Positions 36,763 through 46,791 of a stretch of 64,000 bases of DNA are shown one piece after another. The stretch covers positions 1 to 64,000 of the forward strand of contig NZ_JAPVOT010000014.1 of assembly GCF_027257845.1 (NCBI RefSeq). Reading direction: 5' to 3'. The position numbers and the translations under genes are program-made. The stretch is from Alteromonas sp. BMJM2 (lineage in GTDB: Bacteria > Pseudomonadota > Gammaproteobacteria > Enterobacterales > Alteromonadaceae). Numbering within the stretch: the first letter of the stretch is position 1; every line of letters begins with the position of its first letter. The notes under the pieces were generated by a model. It saw nothing but the letters and a program-made list of their open reading frames with translations, was not told the DNA's origin and did no database searches.

Positions 36763-37659
36763 TCAGCCTAAAAGCTTCTTAATGCCCAGCAACGGATTAA
36801 ATATTTTGTCATAGCTACTTGGAAAGAACTTATATAGCCAGTGGACTAGTTTTGCATCAGAACCAATTAAAATACGAGCTGTCTTTTTTCTCATTCCTCT
36901 TTCAATTACCTTAGCCGCTTTTGAGGGAGAGGTGCGAGCTACAGCATCAAAGTGCGCCACAATTTTTGTTTTGTTATCGTGATTACCGACATGGGCTTCA
37001 CCGGTGTTCACATGTTTGTCTAAAGCCTGCTTTTCGCTTTTGGCTGATAACACTTCGCTGGACCTAGCGATATTCGTTTTAATTCCCCCCGGTAACACAC
37101 ACAACACATCAATAGCTTTCTTTTGATACGCCATGTCTTGTCGCAATGCCTCACTAAACCCACGAATAGCAAATTTAGACGTGTGATATGGAGTCAGCAT
37201 AGGAATTGTTATCAAGCCAAAAATAGACGCCACATTAACAATGAGGCCTCGCTGCGACTTTTCTAATAACGGCATCATTTCTCTGCAACCCGTTATAGCG
37301 CCATGTAAATTCACATCTAACACTTTATTAAAGTGCGCCTCAGACGTTTCATCAAAGTAGCCAAATGTGCTTATCCCTGCATTGTTGACAAGCACATCGA
37401 GACTGCCAATCTTACCCTCAATAAGCTGCGCTAGATTTTGCCAATCTGCTTTAGCGCTGACATCAGCGACTTGAGCAATAAGCACTGAATTTCCCAATTC
37501 ATCAGTGATAGCTGAAAGGTTTTCTTTATTTATGTCAGTAAGAATAAGGCTAGCACCCGATTTGGCCAATAGCTTTGCCAATGCCTGGCCTATGCCCGAA
37601 CCAGCTCCGGTGATGAGAATCGTTTTGTTTTTCCATGTTAGTGCTTGAGACTGCTTCAT
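36763..37659 (-). CDS. Short-chain dehydrogenase/reductase
   Basis: A 298-residue classical SDR: NAD(P)-binding GAGSGIGQ near residue 20, NNAG (LVNNAGIS), the catalytic Ser in VNVASIFG and YHTSK active site. The ATG at 37659 overlaps the upstream hydrolase stop (TAATG), so the longer start at 37677 is unlikely. It is the third gene of the monooxygenase-hydrolase-SDR operon and may oxidise or reduce the alcohol/ketone product of that pathway. Confidence 0.9.
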   Translation of the reverse strand: MKQSQALTWKNKTILITGAGSGIGQALAKLLAKSGASLILTDINKENLSAITDELGNSVLIAQVADVSAKADWQNLAQLIEGKIGSLDVLVNNAGISTFGYFDETSEAHFNKVLDVNLHGAITGCREMMPLLEKSQRGLIVNVASIFGLITIPMLTPYHTSKFAIRGFSEALRQDMAYQKKAIDVLCVLPGGIKTNIARSSEVLSAKSEKQALDKHVNTGEAHVGNHDNKTKIVAHFDAVARTSPSKAAKVIERGMRKKTARILIGSDAKLVHWLYKFFPSSYDKIFNPLLGIKKLLG

Positions 37660-38483
37660 TATATTTTCTCTAACCATCTAAAAATGTGGTTGCTAACCGC
37701 AGGTAAATGACTTCCACCAATAGTCCAATGGCACGCCTCATCAATAACCTTTAATGTCACTTGTTCGGCCTTTTGAGAGACGCCTTTTGACGCAAACTGA
37801 ATGCTGTATTTCTTTGCAATTTTTCGCTGCACTGAAACGGGTGTAATGCGGTCTTGTGCGCCACACACTAACAGTATGGGGCAATTTATATCGTTGGCAT
37901 TTACACGTGTTGGCGGGCGTGGAAATAAGAACCACATGCCTATTTCTAATGAAGCCCTTCCCGACTCCAGTGTGGCTTTATATAAAATGTCTCGCTGAAT
38001 ATCTGGCGATTGGGTGTTAGCAATGCCGTACTTCACGTTCTTAAGTCGCAAGTCTGTGGTTCTTTTCCACAGCGGAAACTTAAATAAATTGTGACCGAAC
38101 GTGCGTATTACCGACCACGACCAACTGTTTATGCCAGCTGGTGAAGCGCTTGAAATTAAGACCATTTTCTTAACCTCAGTGCGCGCGGCAACAAGCTGCG
38201 CCAATAAACCGCCCATAGAGTGGCCGACTAGAATGGGAGGCTCCTCTAATGTGTTAATAAACAACAAAAGATCTTCGACATAGTCGGCAATACTGGCTTG
38301 CGCTAGTGCCTCTCGCCTTGCTTTATTGTTAAGCTCGACTCTTGGAAAATGATAGGACAAGCGAGGTGTATAAACCCGGTAGCCTTTTTGTGTAAACATC
38401 GCCTTCAACTCTGACAATGTCTCTGGCGTACTCCACATACCGTGAATTAGCACAACGGCTTGTGAGCTACTCAATTGCTGCAT
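37659..38483 (-). CDS. Alpha/beta hydrolase
   Basis: A 274-residue esterase-like protein: VVLIHGMWSTP for the oxyanion region, nucleophile elbow GHSMGG, the acid near CGAQDRITPV and the catalytic His in EACHWTIGG. The ATG at 38483 is chosen because GAGG lies 9 bases upstream and it overlaps the monooxygenase gene end by only 17 bases. Placed after a Baeyer-Villiger monooxygenase gene, it could hydrolyse the ester or lactone product. Confidence 0.85.
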   Translation of the reverse strand: MQQLSSSQAVVLIHGMWSTPETLSELKAMFTQKGYRVYTPRLSYHFPRVELNNKARREALAQASIADYVEDLLLFINTLEEPPILVGHSMGGLLAQLVAARTEVKKMVLISSASPAGINSWSWSVIRTFGHNLFKFPLWKRTTDLRLKNVKYGIANTQSPDIQRDILYKATLESGRASLEIGMWFLFPRPPTRVNANDINCPILLVCGAQDRITPVSVQRKIAKKYSIQFASKGVSQKAEQVTLKVIDEACHWTIGGSHLPAVSNHIFRWLEKI

Positions 38484-40038
38484 GCACTTGTGCCTCATCT
38501 TTTGTATTTTTACCCTGAGGGCACTGCGATTGCGCGTCCAGTCTATGGAAGTCGGCGAGCGGTGTATTATCGTCAAACCGCAATACATCATCGGCCAGCT
38601 TACTGTGCTTTATGGCAAGTAAATCTTTTATGTATAAATCTTTGTTACACCAAGGAAACTCTGAGCCCTGAGAGGGTAACTCATCCAGCTTGCGCAGAAT
38701 ATAGCCAGACTTGAGCCCCACAATATTCTCTCTTGGCGCGTTGGGGTTACGGTATGGATAAACGCTGTCGTGGCCGTGTTGCTCCATGTAATCAAGTAAT
38801 CGACACACATAATCAAAAGTCAGTTCAGCTTTAAGCGTCCACGATGAGTTGGTATACCCAAAAACCCACACAAAATTGGGAAGCTGACTGAACATCATAC
38901 CTTTGTAGTTGGTGAGCTTGTTGCCGTGTACTTTATGCCCATCCACAGATAAGTTGATATTTCCCCATAGCTGCAAATCGAGGCCGGTAGCTGGCACGAT
39001 AATATCCGCATCGATATGTGTGCCATTTTTTGTTAACACGCCGGTTTGTGTGAAACGGTCAATATGGTCGGTAACGATGGTGCTTTTACCCGTGCGCACC
39101 GAATTAAACAAGTCTGCATCGGGCACCAGCGCCATACGCTGATCCCAAGGCTGATAATCGGGGTTGAAATGCGTGTCTACATCTGCCGCGCCATCAAGGT
39201 CTTTAACATTCATTTTGCGTATTATTTTTCGCACGAAATTGGGGAATTTCTTTGATAGCACAAAGGACATTTGCTGCAAGGTAGCGTACTTAAGGCGCAT
39301 AATTCGATTGGTTAATCCGGCGGGTAACACGCGCGATAACATACGAAATAGCACATCAGAGGCAGGGCGAGACACTATATAACTAGGAGAACGCTGCAGC
39401 ATGGTCACGTGGGCTGCTTTTTTTGCCATAGCAGGCACCAATGTAACCGCCGTTGCTCCACTACCAATAACAATCACTTTTTTATCGCTATAATCGAGAT
39501 CTTCAGGCCATTTTTGAGGATGAACGACGGTGCCTTTGAAATCATCAAAGCCTTTAAAATTAGGCAGATAACCCTTTTCATAATTATAATAGCCCGAGCA
39601 GCAGGTAAAAAACTTTGCGGCGATATGATATTCAGACCCGTCTGCTCGTGAAATGGTAACCAACCAACGATTTTTAGTTGAATCCCAATTAGCAGATTTT
39701 ACTTTTTGTTGAAAACGAATGTATTGGTTAAGACCTTCATCTTGTACCAGCTCGCCTAGGTAATGTTGAATTCGTTCGGCAGTGGCGATGTACTCTCTGT
39801 CAGTCCATGGCTTAAAGGAGAACGCAAACGTGTACATATCAGAGTCTGAACGTATCCCCGGGTATTTAAATAAGTCCCAGGTGCCACCAAAGTTCTCACG
39901 ACTTTCGATAACAGCAAACGAGTTGTGTGGGCGCTTTTTCTTAAGTGTATAGCTCATTCCTAAGCCAGAGATCCCAGCTCCCACAATAAGCACATCAAGT
40001 GCTTCATACTCAATATGTTCTTCTTCGTTTGCCTTCAT
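38467..40038 (-). CDS. Flavin-containing Baeyer-Villiger-type monooxygenase
   Basis: A 523-residue FAD and NADPH enzyme. The FAD Rossmann motif GAGISGLG is at about 19-26, the type I BVMO fingerprint reads FKGTVVHPQKW (F-x-G-x3-H-x3-W), and the second Rossmann motif is VIVIGSGATAV. It inserts oxygen next to a ketone to give an ester or lactone. With the hydrolase and SDR downstream it makes a plausible route for breaking down a ketone or alcohol. An AraC-type regulator gene lies divergent, 103 bases away. Confidence 0.92.
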   Translation of the reverse strand: MKANEEEHIEYEALDVLIVGAGISGLGMSYTLKKKRPHNSFAVIESRENFGGTWDLFKYPGIRSDSDMYTFAFSFKPWTDREYIATAERIQHYLGELVQDEGLNQYIRFQQKVKSANWDSTKNRWLVTISRADGSEYHIAAKFFTCCSGYYNYEKGYLPNFKGFDDFKGTVVHPQKWPEDLDYSDKKVIVIGSGATAVTLVPAMAKKAAHVTMLQRSPSYIVSRPASDVLFRMLSRVLPAGLTNRIMRLKYATLQQMSFVLSKKFPNFVRKIIRKMNVKDLDGAADVDTHFNPDYQPWDQRMALVPDADLFNSVRTGKSTIVTDHIDRFTQTGVLTKNGTHIDADIIVPATGLDLQLWGNINLSVDGHKVHGNKLTNYKGMMFSQLPNFVWVFGYTNSSWTLKAELTFDYVCRLLDYMEQHGHDSVYPYRNPNAPRENIVGLKSGYILRKLDELPSQGSEFPWCNKDLYIKDLLAIKHSKLADDVLRFDDNTPLADFHRLDAQSQCPQGKNTKDEAQVHAAIE

Positions 40039-40141
40039 TTCATGTCACCAGATTTTATTATTATCGACAGTCTCCACAATAGAGAGCGGTGGCAACATAA
40101 ACTATGACATAGGCTGTCAATCATTGACTTAAACGGCCATT

Positions 40142-41278
40142 ATGGCAATATGTGTAAATGATGAAATAAGCAACGCTGAAAACGTTATGACGGTGAACAC
40201 ATCTCAGGTAAGTGAGTCTGGTAGTCTCTTTGAGGATAAGCAGCTTCTCGGTGTTACTCAGCCGTTTAAGCGAAAGCGCTCTATTTTGGGGTTACTTCCT
40301 CTCTTTAAAGCATTGGAAGAACAAGGACGCAGCCCGCAATCAATCCTTGCTGCTCGTGGGTTATCCCTCGATAACCTCACAGGCGCGGCTATGATTGACA
40401 CCCATTTGGAGCTAGACATTGTGGGCGATACCATTGAATTACTTAACGATCCGATTTTAGGCGTAAAAGTGGGTAGCCAAGTGTCGTTTACCTCTTACGG
40501 CACTTACGCCATGCTGCTAATGACAGCAGATACATTGTTAGAATCGGCTCGCGTTGGTGCGCAATTTCAGCACCTGTCTTTACTCTTTTCTCACATGACA
40601 TTGCACTTTGATTCTCAGGGCCTTGAGGTGCGCTATACTGTGCCCGATGCACCTAGAAAGTTAAGAGATTTTATTGCCGATAGAGATCTCATGGGCACTT
40701 ATATATTTATGCGGGAGTTTTTGGCAGGGGCGCCACATGTATTAATAGGAGGCACCGTGCGTTCAAAGCCAGAACGACATCATTTAGCGAATTATAAAAA
40801 ATATTTGAATTTTGATGTAAGCTTTGACCAACCTTATAATTGGTTTCGCATTCCCGCCGCCATGCTTAGGCTTAGTCAACAACACAGTAATATTTGGGCA
40901 CATAAATTGTACAAAGCCCAAGCCTATGAATTACTCAACACTTTTTATCCCGCTCAGCAAGACTTGATTACACAAGTGAAAACTCTTATTGCGGGCTATC
41001 AATCGGCTTATCCTTCGGCATCCGAATTGGCACAAATTATGGGCGTGAGCGAGCGAACCCTTCGACGAAAACTCGATGCGGCAGGCTCTAGCTATCGCAA
41101 TATTATCGATGCACAACAACAAAAACGCGCAATTGATATGCTGTCATCACAGCGGTTATCCATTGCGGTAATTGCAAGTCAGCTAGGCTACGCCGAGTCT
41201 GCCAGCTTTCTCAGAGCATTTAAGCGCTGGACGGGGCTCACGCCCAAGCGCTTTTTACAGCAGCAAAATACGCCATAA
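40142..41278 (+). CDS. AraC-family regulator of the monooxygenase operon
   Basis: A 378-residue protein with an arabinose-binding-like N-terminal domain (about 50-240) and a C-terminal AraC helix-turn-helix pair (SASELAQIMGVSERTLRRKL and IAVIASQLGYAESASFLRAFKRWTGLTP). Its gene is divergent from the FMO-hydrolase-SDR operon, so it probably activates it. The start is uncertain; MTVNTSQ at 40187 is an alternative. The ligand is unknown. Confidence 0.88.
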   Translation: MAICVNDEISNAENVMTVNTSQVSESGSLFEDKQLLGVTQPFKRKRSILGLLPLFKALEEQGRSPQSILAARGLSLDNLTGAAMIDTHLELDIVGDTIELLNDPILGVKVGSQVSFTSYGTYAMLLMTADTLLESARVGAQFQHLSLLFSHMTLHFDSQGLEVRYTVPDAPRKLRDFIADRDLMGTYIFMREFLAGAPHVLIGGTVRSKPERHHLANYKKYLNFDVSFDQPYNWFRIPAAMLRLSQQHSNIWAHKLYKAQAYELLNTFYPAQQDLITQVKTLIAGYQSAYPSASELAQIMGVSERTLRRKLDAAGSSYRNIIDAQQQKRAIDMLSSQRLSIAVIASQLGYAESASFLRAFKRWTGLTPKRFLQQQNTP

Positions 41279-41322
41279 TGCTCTTTCGATAAGTAGCAAA
41301 TTAGCTAAGTAACTTCTGGCCT

Positions 41323-42795
41323 CTATTCACCAGCATCTGCAAGCAAGCTGTAAAAGTAACTCACCGCTTGCAGGTAATCACTTACCGCCAGCTGCTCGTT
41401 GACACCGTGGAATCGCTTCAGGCTTTCTTTATCTAGCCTTACCATCATGAATCGATAGACGTTATCGGATAAGCCATAAAAATGCTTTGCATCCGTGCCT
41501 CCCATTACCAGATATGGCGCAACTAACACTTTGTCGTCCATGCGACGAATGTTAGACTCGATGAGCTTATACCCAGTACTGTTAAGCGGCGAAAGTTGTG
41601 ATGGTTCATTTTCCATAAACGTCTCAACGCTCACTCTAGAATCATCAATTGCCTCAACAATGTGCTGCTTCACACTGGCTATGCTATCACCGGGCAGAAT
41701 ACGTACGTTCACCACTGCACTGGCTATTGTAGGTAATATGTTCGACTTACTGCTCCCCTCCAACATAGTGGCTGCAATGGTAGTGCGAATACCAGCCGCG
41801 CTGCTTGGCGCTGACAGCATAGACTGCTCTACAATGGGCGAGAACAACCATAAATTAGCCATGGGCAGCTGCAAAGACAGCGGTGCATAAGCCGCTACAT
41901 GAGAAAATGTGTTGTAGCTGTAGCTTAAATTAGTATCAAACTGGCTATTTTCTATATTCACAATGGCCTGGCTTAACACGCCTGCTGCTGTATGATCAGG
42001 AGGCTGAGAAGAATGCCCACCTTCTGAGGCTACAGTAAGCCGTAGGTTTACAAAGCCTTTTTCTGCAACGCCAACCATAGCAACCGGCTGCTCGACGCCT
42101 TTCATCAACCCTTGAGTAATAGCCCCGCCTTCATCAAGCACAAACTCAAAACTAAGACCTTGTTGCTCAAAATGTTCTGCAATTTTTGCGGCGCCCTGCT
42201 TACCGCCAATTTCCTCATCGTGACCAAACGCAAAATATATACTTCGCTGTGGAGAAAAGCCCTCTCTTAGACGGGTTTCCATTGCCTCAAGCAAAGCCAT
42301 AACCGTTACTTTGTCGTCGATGGTGCCTCTACCCCAAACAACATCGTCTACAATGGCGCCACTAAAGGGTGCCTGCTTCCACTGCTCTGCTGTACCTTCA
42401 TCTACAGGTACTACATCCATATGCCCCATAAACAGTGCTGGCTTAAGAGCAGGGTTGCTACCCTTTACGTGATAAACCAAGCTGTACTGGTTAATGGTGT
42501 AATGTTCGGCCTGCTGATGAACAAGGGGAAAACTAGCGCGTATGTGTTCATGTAACCCTAGAAAAGCCTGAGGGTTTAGCCTTGACGGATCATCATATGA
42601 AATCGTCTCAAACTGGATCGCTTTAGCAAATCGCGCTACCGCGGCGTCTTCGTTAAGCGGTGCTTTAGGCAGCGAGCTGTCTACCTGTAGCTGAGTGTCT
42701 TTAAAACTCAGTAACGTATTCACGTACAACACTATAGTAAGAACAAGAACGACTGACACTAAGCCAGCTATTATCTGAATTCGGGACTTTTTCAT
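41323..42795 (-). CDS. M20 metallopeptidase of the carboxypeptidase S / PM20D1 type
   Basis: A 490-residue M20A peptidase anchored by one N-terminal membrane helix (about 9-30). Metal and catalytic segments are FMGHMDVVPVD, WGRGTIDDK, FGHDEEIGG, LDEGGAI and MGGTDAKHFYG. The active domain would face the periplasm. The family includes yeast carboxypeptidase S and human PM20D1, so peptides or N-acyl amino acids are possible substrates. Confidence 0.88.
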   Translation of the reverse strand: MKKSRIQIIAGLVSVVLVLTIVLYVNTLLSFKDTQLQVDSSLPKAPLNEDAAVARFAKAIQFETISYDDPSRLNPQAFLGLHEHIRASFPLVHQQAEHYTINQYSLVYHVKGSNPALKPALFMGHMDVVPVDEGTAEQWKQAPFSGAIVDDVVWGRGTIDDKVTVMALLEAMETRLREGFSPQRSIYFAFGHDEEIGGKQGAAKIAEHFEQQGLSFEFVLDEGGAITQGLMKGVEQPVAMVGVAEKGFVNLRLTVASEGGHSSQPPDHTAAGVLSQAIVNIENSQFDTNLSYSYNTFSHVAAYAPLSLQLPMANLWLFSPIVEQSMLSAPSSAAGIRTTIAATMLEGSSKSNILPTIASAVVNVRILPGDSIASVKQHIVEAIDDSRVSVETFMENEPSQLSPLNSTGYKLIESNIRRMDDKVLVAPYLVMGGTDAKHFYGLSDNVYRFMMVRLDKESLKRFHGVNEQLAVSDYLQAVSYFYSLLADAGE

Positions 42796-42889
42796 TATTC
42801 ATTTACCCAAAAATAGTAAGTAAGAGGTTTGAGATAGTAGTAGCACGATGCAACGATAAAGTCTTGTTGTGACAACACGTAGTGCTGTT

Positions 42890-44857
42890 TTACGACTCCT
42901 TCTTTTTGGTTCGCCTACGCTTTTTATAGGCAGGCTTCACCGTTGATTTTATGCCTTTCAGTGACACAGGCACGTTGTTTGACGCAATGTCGATAAGCTC
43001 GTGTAAGGTATTTTCTAGTGGCTGCATAAAACTTTTATAGTTTGTCTGTTGCTCGGCAATGCTATTTAACGTTGACTCCCATTTAGCCGTCATATCGGGT
43101 GTTGTGCACATTTCAGGAAGGGCTTCTACCAAGCCAATTCCTGCGGGTGTAGCATTAATAATTTTGCCTTGTCGCTTCAAAAAGCCACGCTTAAACAACA
43201 GCTCGATTATTCCGGCCCGCGTGGCTTCAGTGCCCAAACCGTCAGTATCTTTTAATATTGCCTTTAAGCTTCGGTCTTTAACAAAGCGATTTATCCCCGT
43301 CATGGCAGCGAGCAGTGTGGCGTCAGTAAAGTGTTTGGGAGGCTGAGTCTGCTTTTCTAGCAACTCTCCTTTTTCGCAATGCAGGCTGTCGTTTTTGTTC
43401 AGTTCTGGCAGCGAGCCTTTTTGCCATGGGCTATCAGAGTTCGATTTGCTTTCTCCGCCCTTTTCGCTTCCTTTATCGCTGCTTTTTTCGCTAGTTCTTT
43501 CAAAGAGCACTTTCCATCCCAGTTGCTCGGTAACATTGGCAGTTGTGGCAAACTTGCCACCTGCAATGGTTAGCGCAACATGAGTTTGTTGATAAATAAA
43601 AGCAGGATAAAACTGAGCAAGATACTGCCTAACGATAAGGCCATACACGTTTCGTTCTAGATGACTTAAGGACAGCCCTAAAGGTGATTTTTCTGTCGGG
43701 ATAATGGCATGATGAGCGCTAACTTTGGCATTATTCCACGCTTTGGACTTAATAGAAGTATCGGCTTGTTGAGCCGCACTAGAAAACGGTAACTCTGCTT
43801 TGGCAAGCATAGCCACAATGGACTTCGCCAAGGAGAATTGCTCGCTGGGAAGGTATCGGCAGTCTGAGCGAGGATAGGTAATGAGCTTGTGTTTTTCGTA
43901 CAGCGACTGACACACATCGAGCACCAGCTTGGCGTTCATACCAAATTGCTTAGCCGCATCAATTTGTAGGGTTGAAAGATTGAAAGGTAAAGGTGCATTC
44001 AGCTTTTTTTGCTGCTTTTTAATATCATCAATGGTTGCAGGTTGATTCGATATCCTTGCTACCACATTTTCAGCTAACCCCTTTGAAAGTACACGCCCTT
44101 CATCATCCATATAAGCCTGACACGCCTCGCTCGGCTGCCACTTTGCAGTAAACGGTTGCTGTGAAGGCGTTGTAATATGGGCCAACACCTCATAAAAAGG
44201 CTTCGATACGAAATTGTTAATTTCCTTATCTCTATTCACCACCAGCCCCAATATGGGTGTTTGCACTCGTCCTACAGACAGCACCCCTTGATAACCAACT
44301 TTGCCACCCTGAATGGTATAGGCTCGCGTTAGGTTAATACCGTATAGCCAGTCGGCGCGGCTTCTTGCCAATGCTGATACCGAAAGAGGAATAAAATGCT
44401 TATTAGGTTGCAGCTGGTTTAAAGAGCGCTTTACCGCGGGTAAGTTTAAATCGCTGATAAGTAAGCGCTGCATACTGTCGCGCTTTTGTGATGGTACGTT
44501 TAAGTAATCGATAACCTCATCAACCAGAAGTTGCCCTTCCCTGTCTGGGTCGCCAGCATGAATGATTTGGCTACACTGCTTCACAAATTTACGGATTATC
44601 GCTAGCTGGCTTTTTGTTTTATATTTTGGTTTTAGCTGCCACTGGTTAGGGATAATAGGTAAGTGTTCTAACTGCCATTTCTTAAATTTTTCATCGTAAC
44701 TATCGGGGTCTGCTTGTTCGAGAATATGGCCCACACACCACGTAACTACATCGCCACCAGCTGTTTCGATATAACCTTGGTGCTTTTTTTGAGGCTTAGG
44801 TAAGGCCTCTGCGATGGCTCTTCCTAGGCTAGGCTTCTCGGCAATGTATAACTTCAT
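42890..44857 (-). CDS. topB: DNA topoisomerase III
   Basis: A 655-residue type IA topoisomerase, close to the E. coli TopB length. The Toprim domain opens MKLYIAEKPSLGRAIAEALP with the DPDREGQLL acidic motif, and the active-site Tyr (about 328) is in ITYPRSDCRYLP. The C-terminus has a short basic tail (KPAYKKRRRTKKKES) and no zinc ribbons. It decatenates DNA and resolves replication intermediates. A glycine-serine-rich insertion (about 470-490, SEKSSDKGSEKGGES) looks like a linker. Confidence 0.95.
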   Translation of the reverse strand: MKLYIAEKPSLGRAIAEALPKPQKKHQGYIETAGGDVVTWCVGHILEQADPDSYDEKFKKWQLEHLPIIPNQWQLKPKYKTKSQLAIIRKFVKQCSQIIHAGDPDREGQLLVDEVIDYLNVPSQKRDSMQRLLISDLNLPAVKRSLNQLQPNKHFIPLSVSALARSRADWLYGINLTRAYTIQGGKVGYQGVLSVGRVQTPILGLVVNRDKEINNFVSKPFYEVLAHITTPSQQPFTAKWQPSEACQAYMDDEGRVLSKGLAENVVARISNQPATIDDIKKQQKKLNAPLPFNLSTLQIDAAKQFGMNAKLVLDVCQSLYEKHKLITYPRSDCRYLPSEQFSLAKSIVAMLAKAELPFSSAAQQADTSIKSKAWNNAKVSAHHAIIPTEKSPLGLSLSHLERNVYGLIVRQYLAQFYPAFIYQQTHVALTIAGGKFATTANVTEQLGWKVLFERTSEKSSDKGSEKGGESKSNSDSPWQKGSLPELNKNDSLHCEKGELLEKQTQPPKHFTDATLLAAMTGINRFVKDRSLKAILKDTDGLGTEATRAGIIELLFKRGFLKRQGKIINATPAGIGLVEALPEMCTTPDMTAKWESTLNSIAEQQTNYKSFMQPLENTLHELIDIASNNVPVSLKGIKSTVKPAYKKRRRTKKKES

Positions 44858-45215
44858 CGGCTCTATTTAGCATATTATTTTGAGTGGGTGGTGCATGTTT
44901 GACTACATGTGAAGGCTTTGTATAAAAGCTGCATTCGAGGCTTCATCTGAAACTTTTTCTGTAGCTATATGTAACTGCGTTCAACTACCTGTAACTACTC
45001 ACATGAAAACTCGTTTAATGAATGCTTTATTATGTCTATCGCCATAATAAATAACCACTGTCATTATATCCAGTTATTTCTATCAGGCAGCGTTTTAGTA
45101 GTCTGGTTTAGTCGCATTAGTTTAGAAGCTTAGTTTAATCGCCTAGTTTTGAAGCATAGTTTTGAAGCTTAATTTTGAAGCCTAGTTTTGAAGCTTAGTT
45201 TTGAAGCATATAAGG
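44858..45215. other. 358-base intergenic region with tandem repeats
   Basis: It lies before topB and after the SatE-like gene and holds the 13-bp repeat array at 45144. The rest is AT-rich with scattered TAGTTT and GAAGC words that look like diverged repeat copies. There is no supported gene. Confidence 0.5.
45144..45208. repeat. Five tandem 13-bp units
   Basis: The unit TAGTTTTGAAGCN occurs five times head to tail without spacing (45144, 45157, 45170, 45183, 45196); the third copy has one change (TAATTT) and the last base varies. Looser copies extend upstream to about 45120. It starts 8 bases past the SatE-like stop codon. Confidence 0.9.
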
Positions 45216-46136
45216 TCACAGCTTGCCCATACACCACTTTGCTACAAGGCCCGTCGCGATTGTTATAACCACACTGGTCAGCGTACCTAGCAACACATAC
45301 TCGGTAAGCTTTTTGTCTTCGCTCTTTGTTAAATCGCCAAACCTAAAGATGGACTTTGCCGCAATTAAAAAGCCAATTGCAGCAAATTGATTCAACAACA
45401 CAAAAGTAAGAATAAGTAGTCGCTCTAAATAGCCAATACGCTGACCCGCCATGGCTAGGGTGCGCTGTACGGGAAGCTGCACTAATTCGCTGGTGCGTTT
45501 AGGGTTGGTCAACTCCTCTAGCTCTTGGGTCCATGGCGAAAGCAGCTGTTTTATAACAATAGAAGTAGGGCTTAAAATAATTAAATATGCGAGCAGCAGT
45601 ACCAAATGCTGATAGTTTATGGCGTAAATATGCTGCAGTAATGGCGTGATCTGTTGTGTTAATAGCGCCCACAAGATGATAGCAACGGTAATATGCGCAG
45701 CTTGATCGATAATAAAAGCAAAGGTAGTTGGGCTAGCGTAAGACTTAATTGCGTCAATGATAAAATGAGTCATCGTTACGCCAATAGCCACTAAAAATAA
45801 GGGTATAAGCTCTATTGCCGTTTCACTTGATGCAGCGCCAGTCTCTTTTGTCGCAAGCGTGGCAAATAAAGATAAAATCAATAAAGCAAAAAATGCCAGC
45901 ACGCCATGAAGTAAAGCATGTAAGTACAATGCCGGAGACAGCAGATGTTTAGTATTGCGACTTTTTACCCAGCCGGTAGGCTGAAAATAGAAGTCTCCCA
46001 ACACGTGGGCTACCAATAGCCCGGCTATCAGGGCTAGCTGTTGTAACTGCAGCTGCTCTGCACCTATTCCACCCATATTCAGCACTCCTATGCTCAACAC
46101 CTCTGTACCCAACACTTGTATACCAAGGGCTTCCAT
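45216..46136 (-). CDS. SatE-like DUF3307 membrane protein
   Basis: A 306-residue inner-membrane protein with about seven hydrophobic segments. The block VAHVLGDFYFQPTGWVKSRNTKHLLSPALYLHALLHGVLAF is typical of DUF3307. The ATG at 46136 has a GGAG ribosome site; an upstream ATG inside the satD-like gene lacks one. The first ~25 residues are low-complexity (ALGIQVLGTEVLSIGVLN). It forms an operon with the SatD-like gene. The function is unknown, although SatD and DUF3307 genes commonly sit together. Confidence 0.75.
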   Translation of the reverse strand: MEALGIQVLGTEVLSIGVLNMGGIGAEQLQLQQLALIAGLLVAHVLGDFYFQPTGWVKSRNTKHLLSPALYLHALLHGVLAFFALLILSLFATLATKETGAASSETAIELIPLFLVAIGVTMTHFIIDAIKSYASPTTFAFIIDQAAHITVAIILWALLTQQITPLLQHIYAINYQHLVLLLAYLIILSPTSIVIKQLLSPWTQELEELTNPKRTSELVQLPVQRTLAMAGQRIGYLERLLILTFVLLNQFAAIGFLIAAKSIFRFGDLTKSEDKKLTEYVLLGTLTSVVITIATGLVAKWCMGKL

Positions 46137-46158
46137 TCTATATCTCCTGCCCCTAACA

Positions 46159-46791
46159 TCACGCGCTAATTTCAGATGCCATATGCTCAAGATATTCATT
46201 CACCAAGTGATATCCACTGGCATTTAAAATTCGGGTAACGTTGCTTCTCGTTTTGCCCAGCGTATTCGCAATGTGTTCATGGGCTTTATCTTTTGCACAA
46301 ATATAGGCAAGCAGGGTTTCTGATTGAGTTTGAGTTAACGCCGTAATATGGCTATCTAAAAATGCGGTTAGCAGTGCTGCATGCTTATTTAAAGCTTCAT
46401 CATCGCTAGTAAACACCAAGTATTGCGATTTCAGAGTATCTAATGCCCTACCCGAACGAACGAAGGCATCTCCACTCCCAGTTTTTACCTGTCCATCAGT
46501 AACGTTTACCTCGCCAAGACCAACGCTAATACGAATATCGGTTGAGGGCGTGCAAGCTTTTAGAGCAAGCCTTATGCATACCGCAGTTTGCATGGCATTT
46601 TGCGGTGAGGGTATTACGGCCTGAAACGCATCGCCACGAAACACATCATACTCGCCATGATACATTGCCGTTTGCGCTTTAAGCGTTGTGGTGAGTACTG
46701 CCAGCACATGTTTTAAATCTTCATCATTTAAGTGCTGTGAGTTGGCGATGTCACCGGTGATCACCGCTGCCCGCTTTGTTAATTTATCCAT
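46159..46791 (-). CDS. SatD-family protein
   Basis: A 210-residue protein with the SatD layout: an N-terminal AVITGDIANS start, a nucleotide-cyclase-like core (GEYDVFRGDAFQAV, IRISVGLGEV and GSGDAFVRSGRALD) and a C-terminal helix-turn-helix-like region (ANTLGKTRSNVTRIL). It is coupled to the DUF3307 gene and divergent from WYL regulator 1. The operator at 47037 lies about 245 bases before its start, so regulation by that WYL protein is possible. Confidence 0.75.
   Translation of the reverse strand: MDKLTKRAAVITGDIANSQHLNDEDLKHVLAVLTTTLKAQTAMYHGEYDVFRGDAFQAVIPSPQNAMQTAVCIRLALKACTPSTDIRISVGLGEVNVTDGQVKTGSGDAFVRSGRALDTLKSQYLVFTSDDEALNKHAALLTAFLDSHITALTQTQSETLLAYICAKDKAHEHIANTLGKTRSNVTRILNASGYHLVNEYLEHMASEISA

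Noticed and set aside
45144-45208. Repeat array considered as a CRISPR
   Set aside because: Units are 13 bp and contiguous with no spacers, and there is no cas gene nearby.
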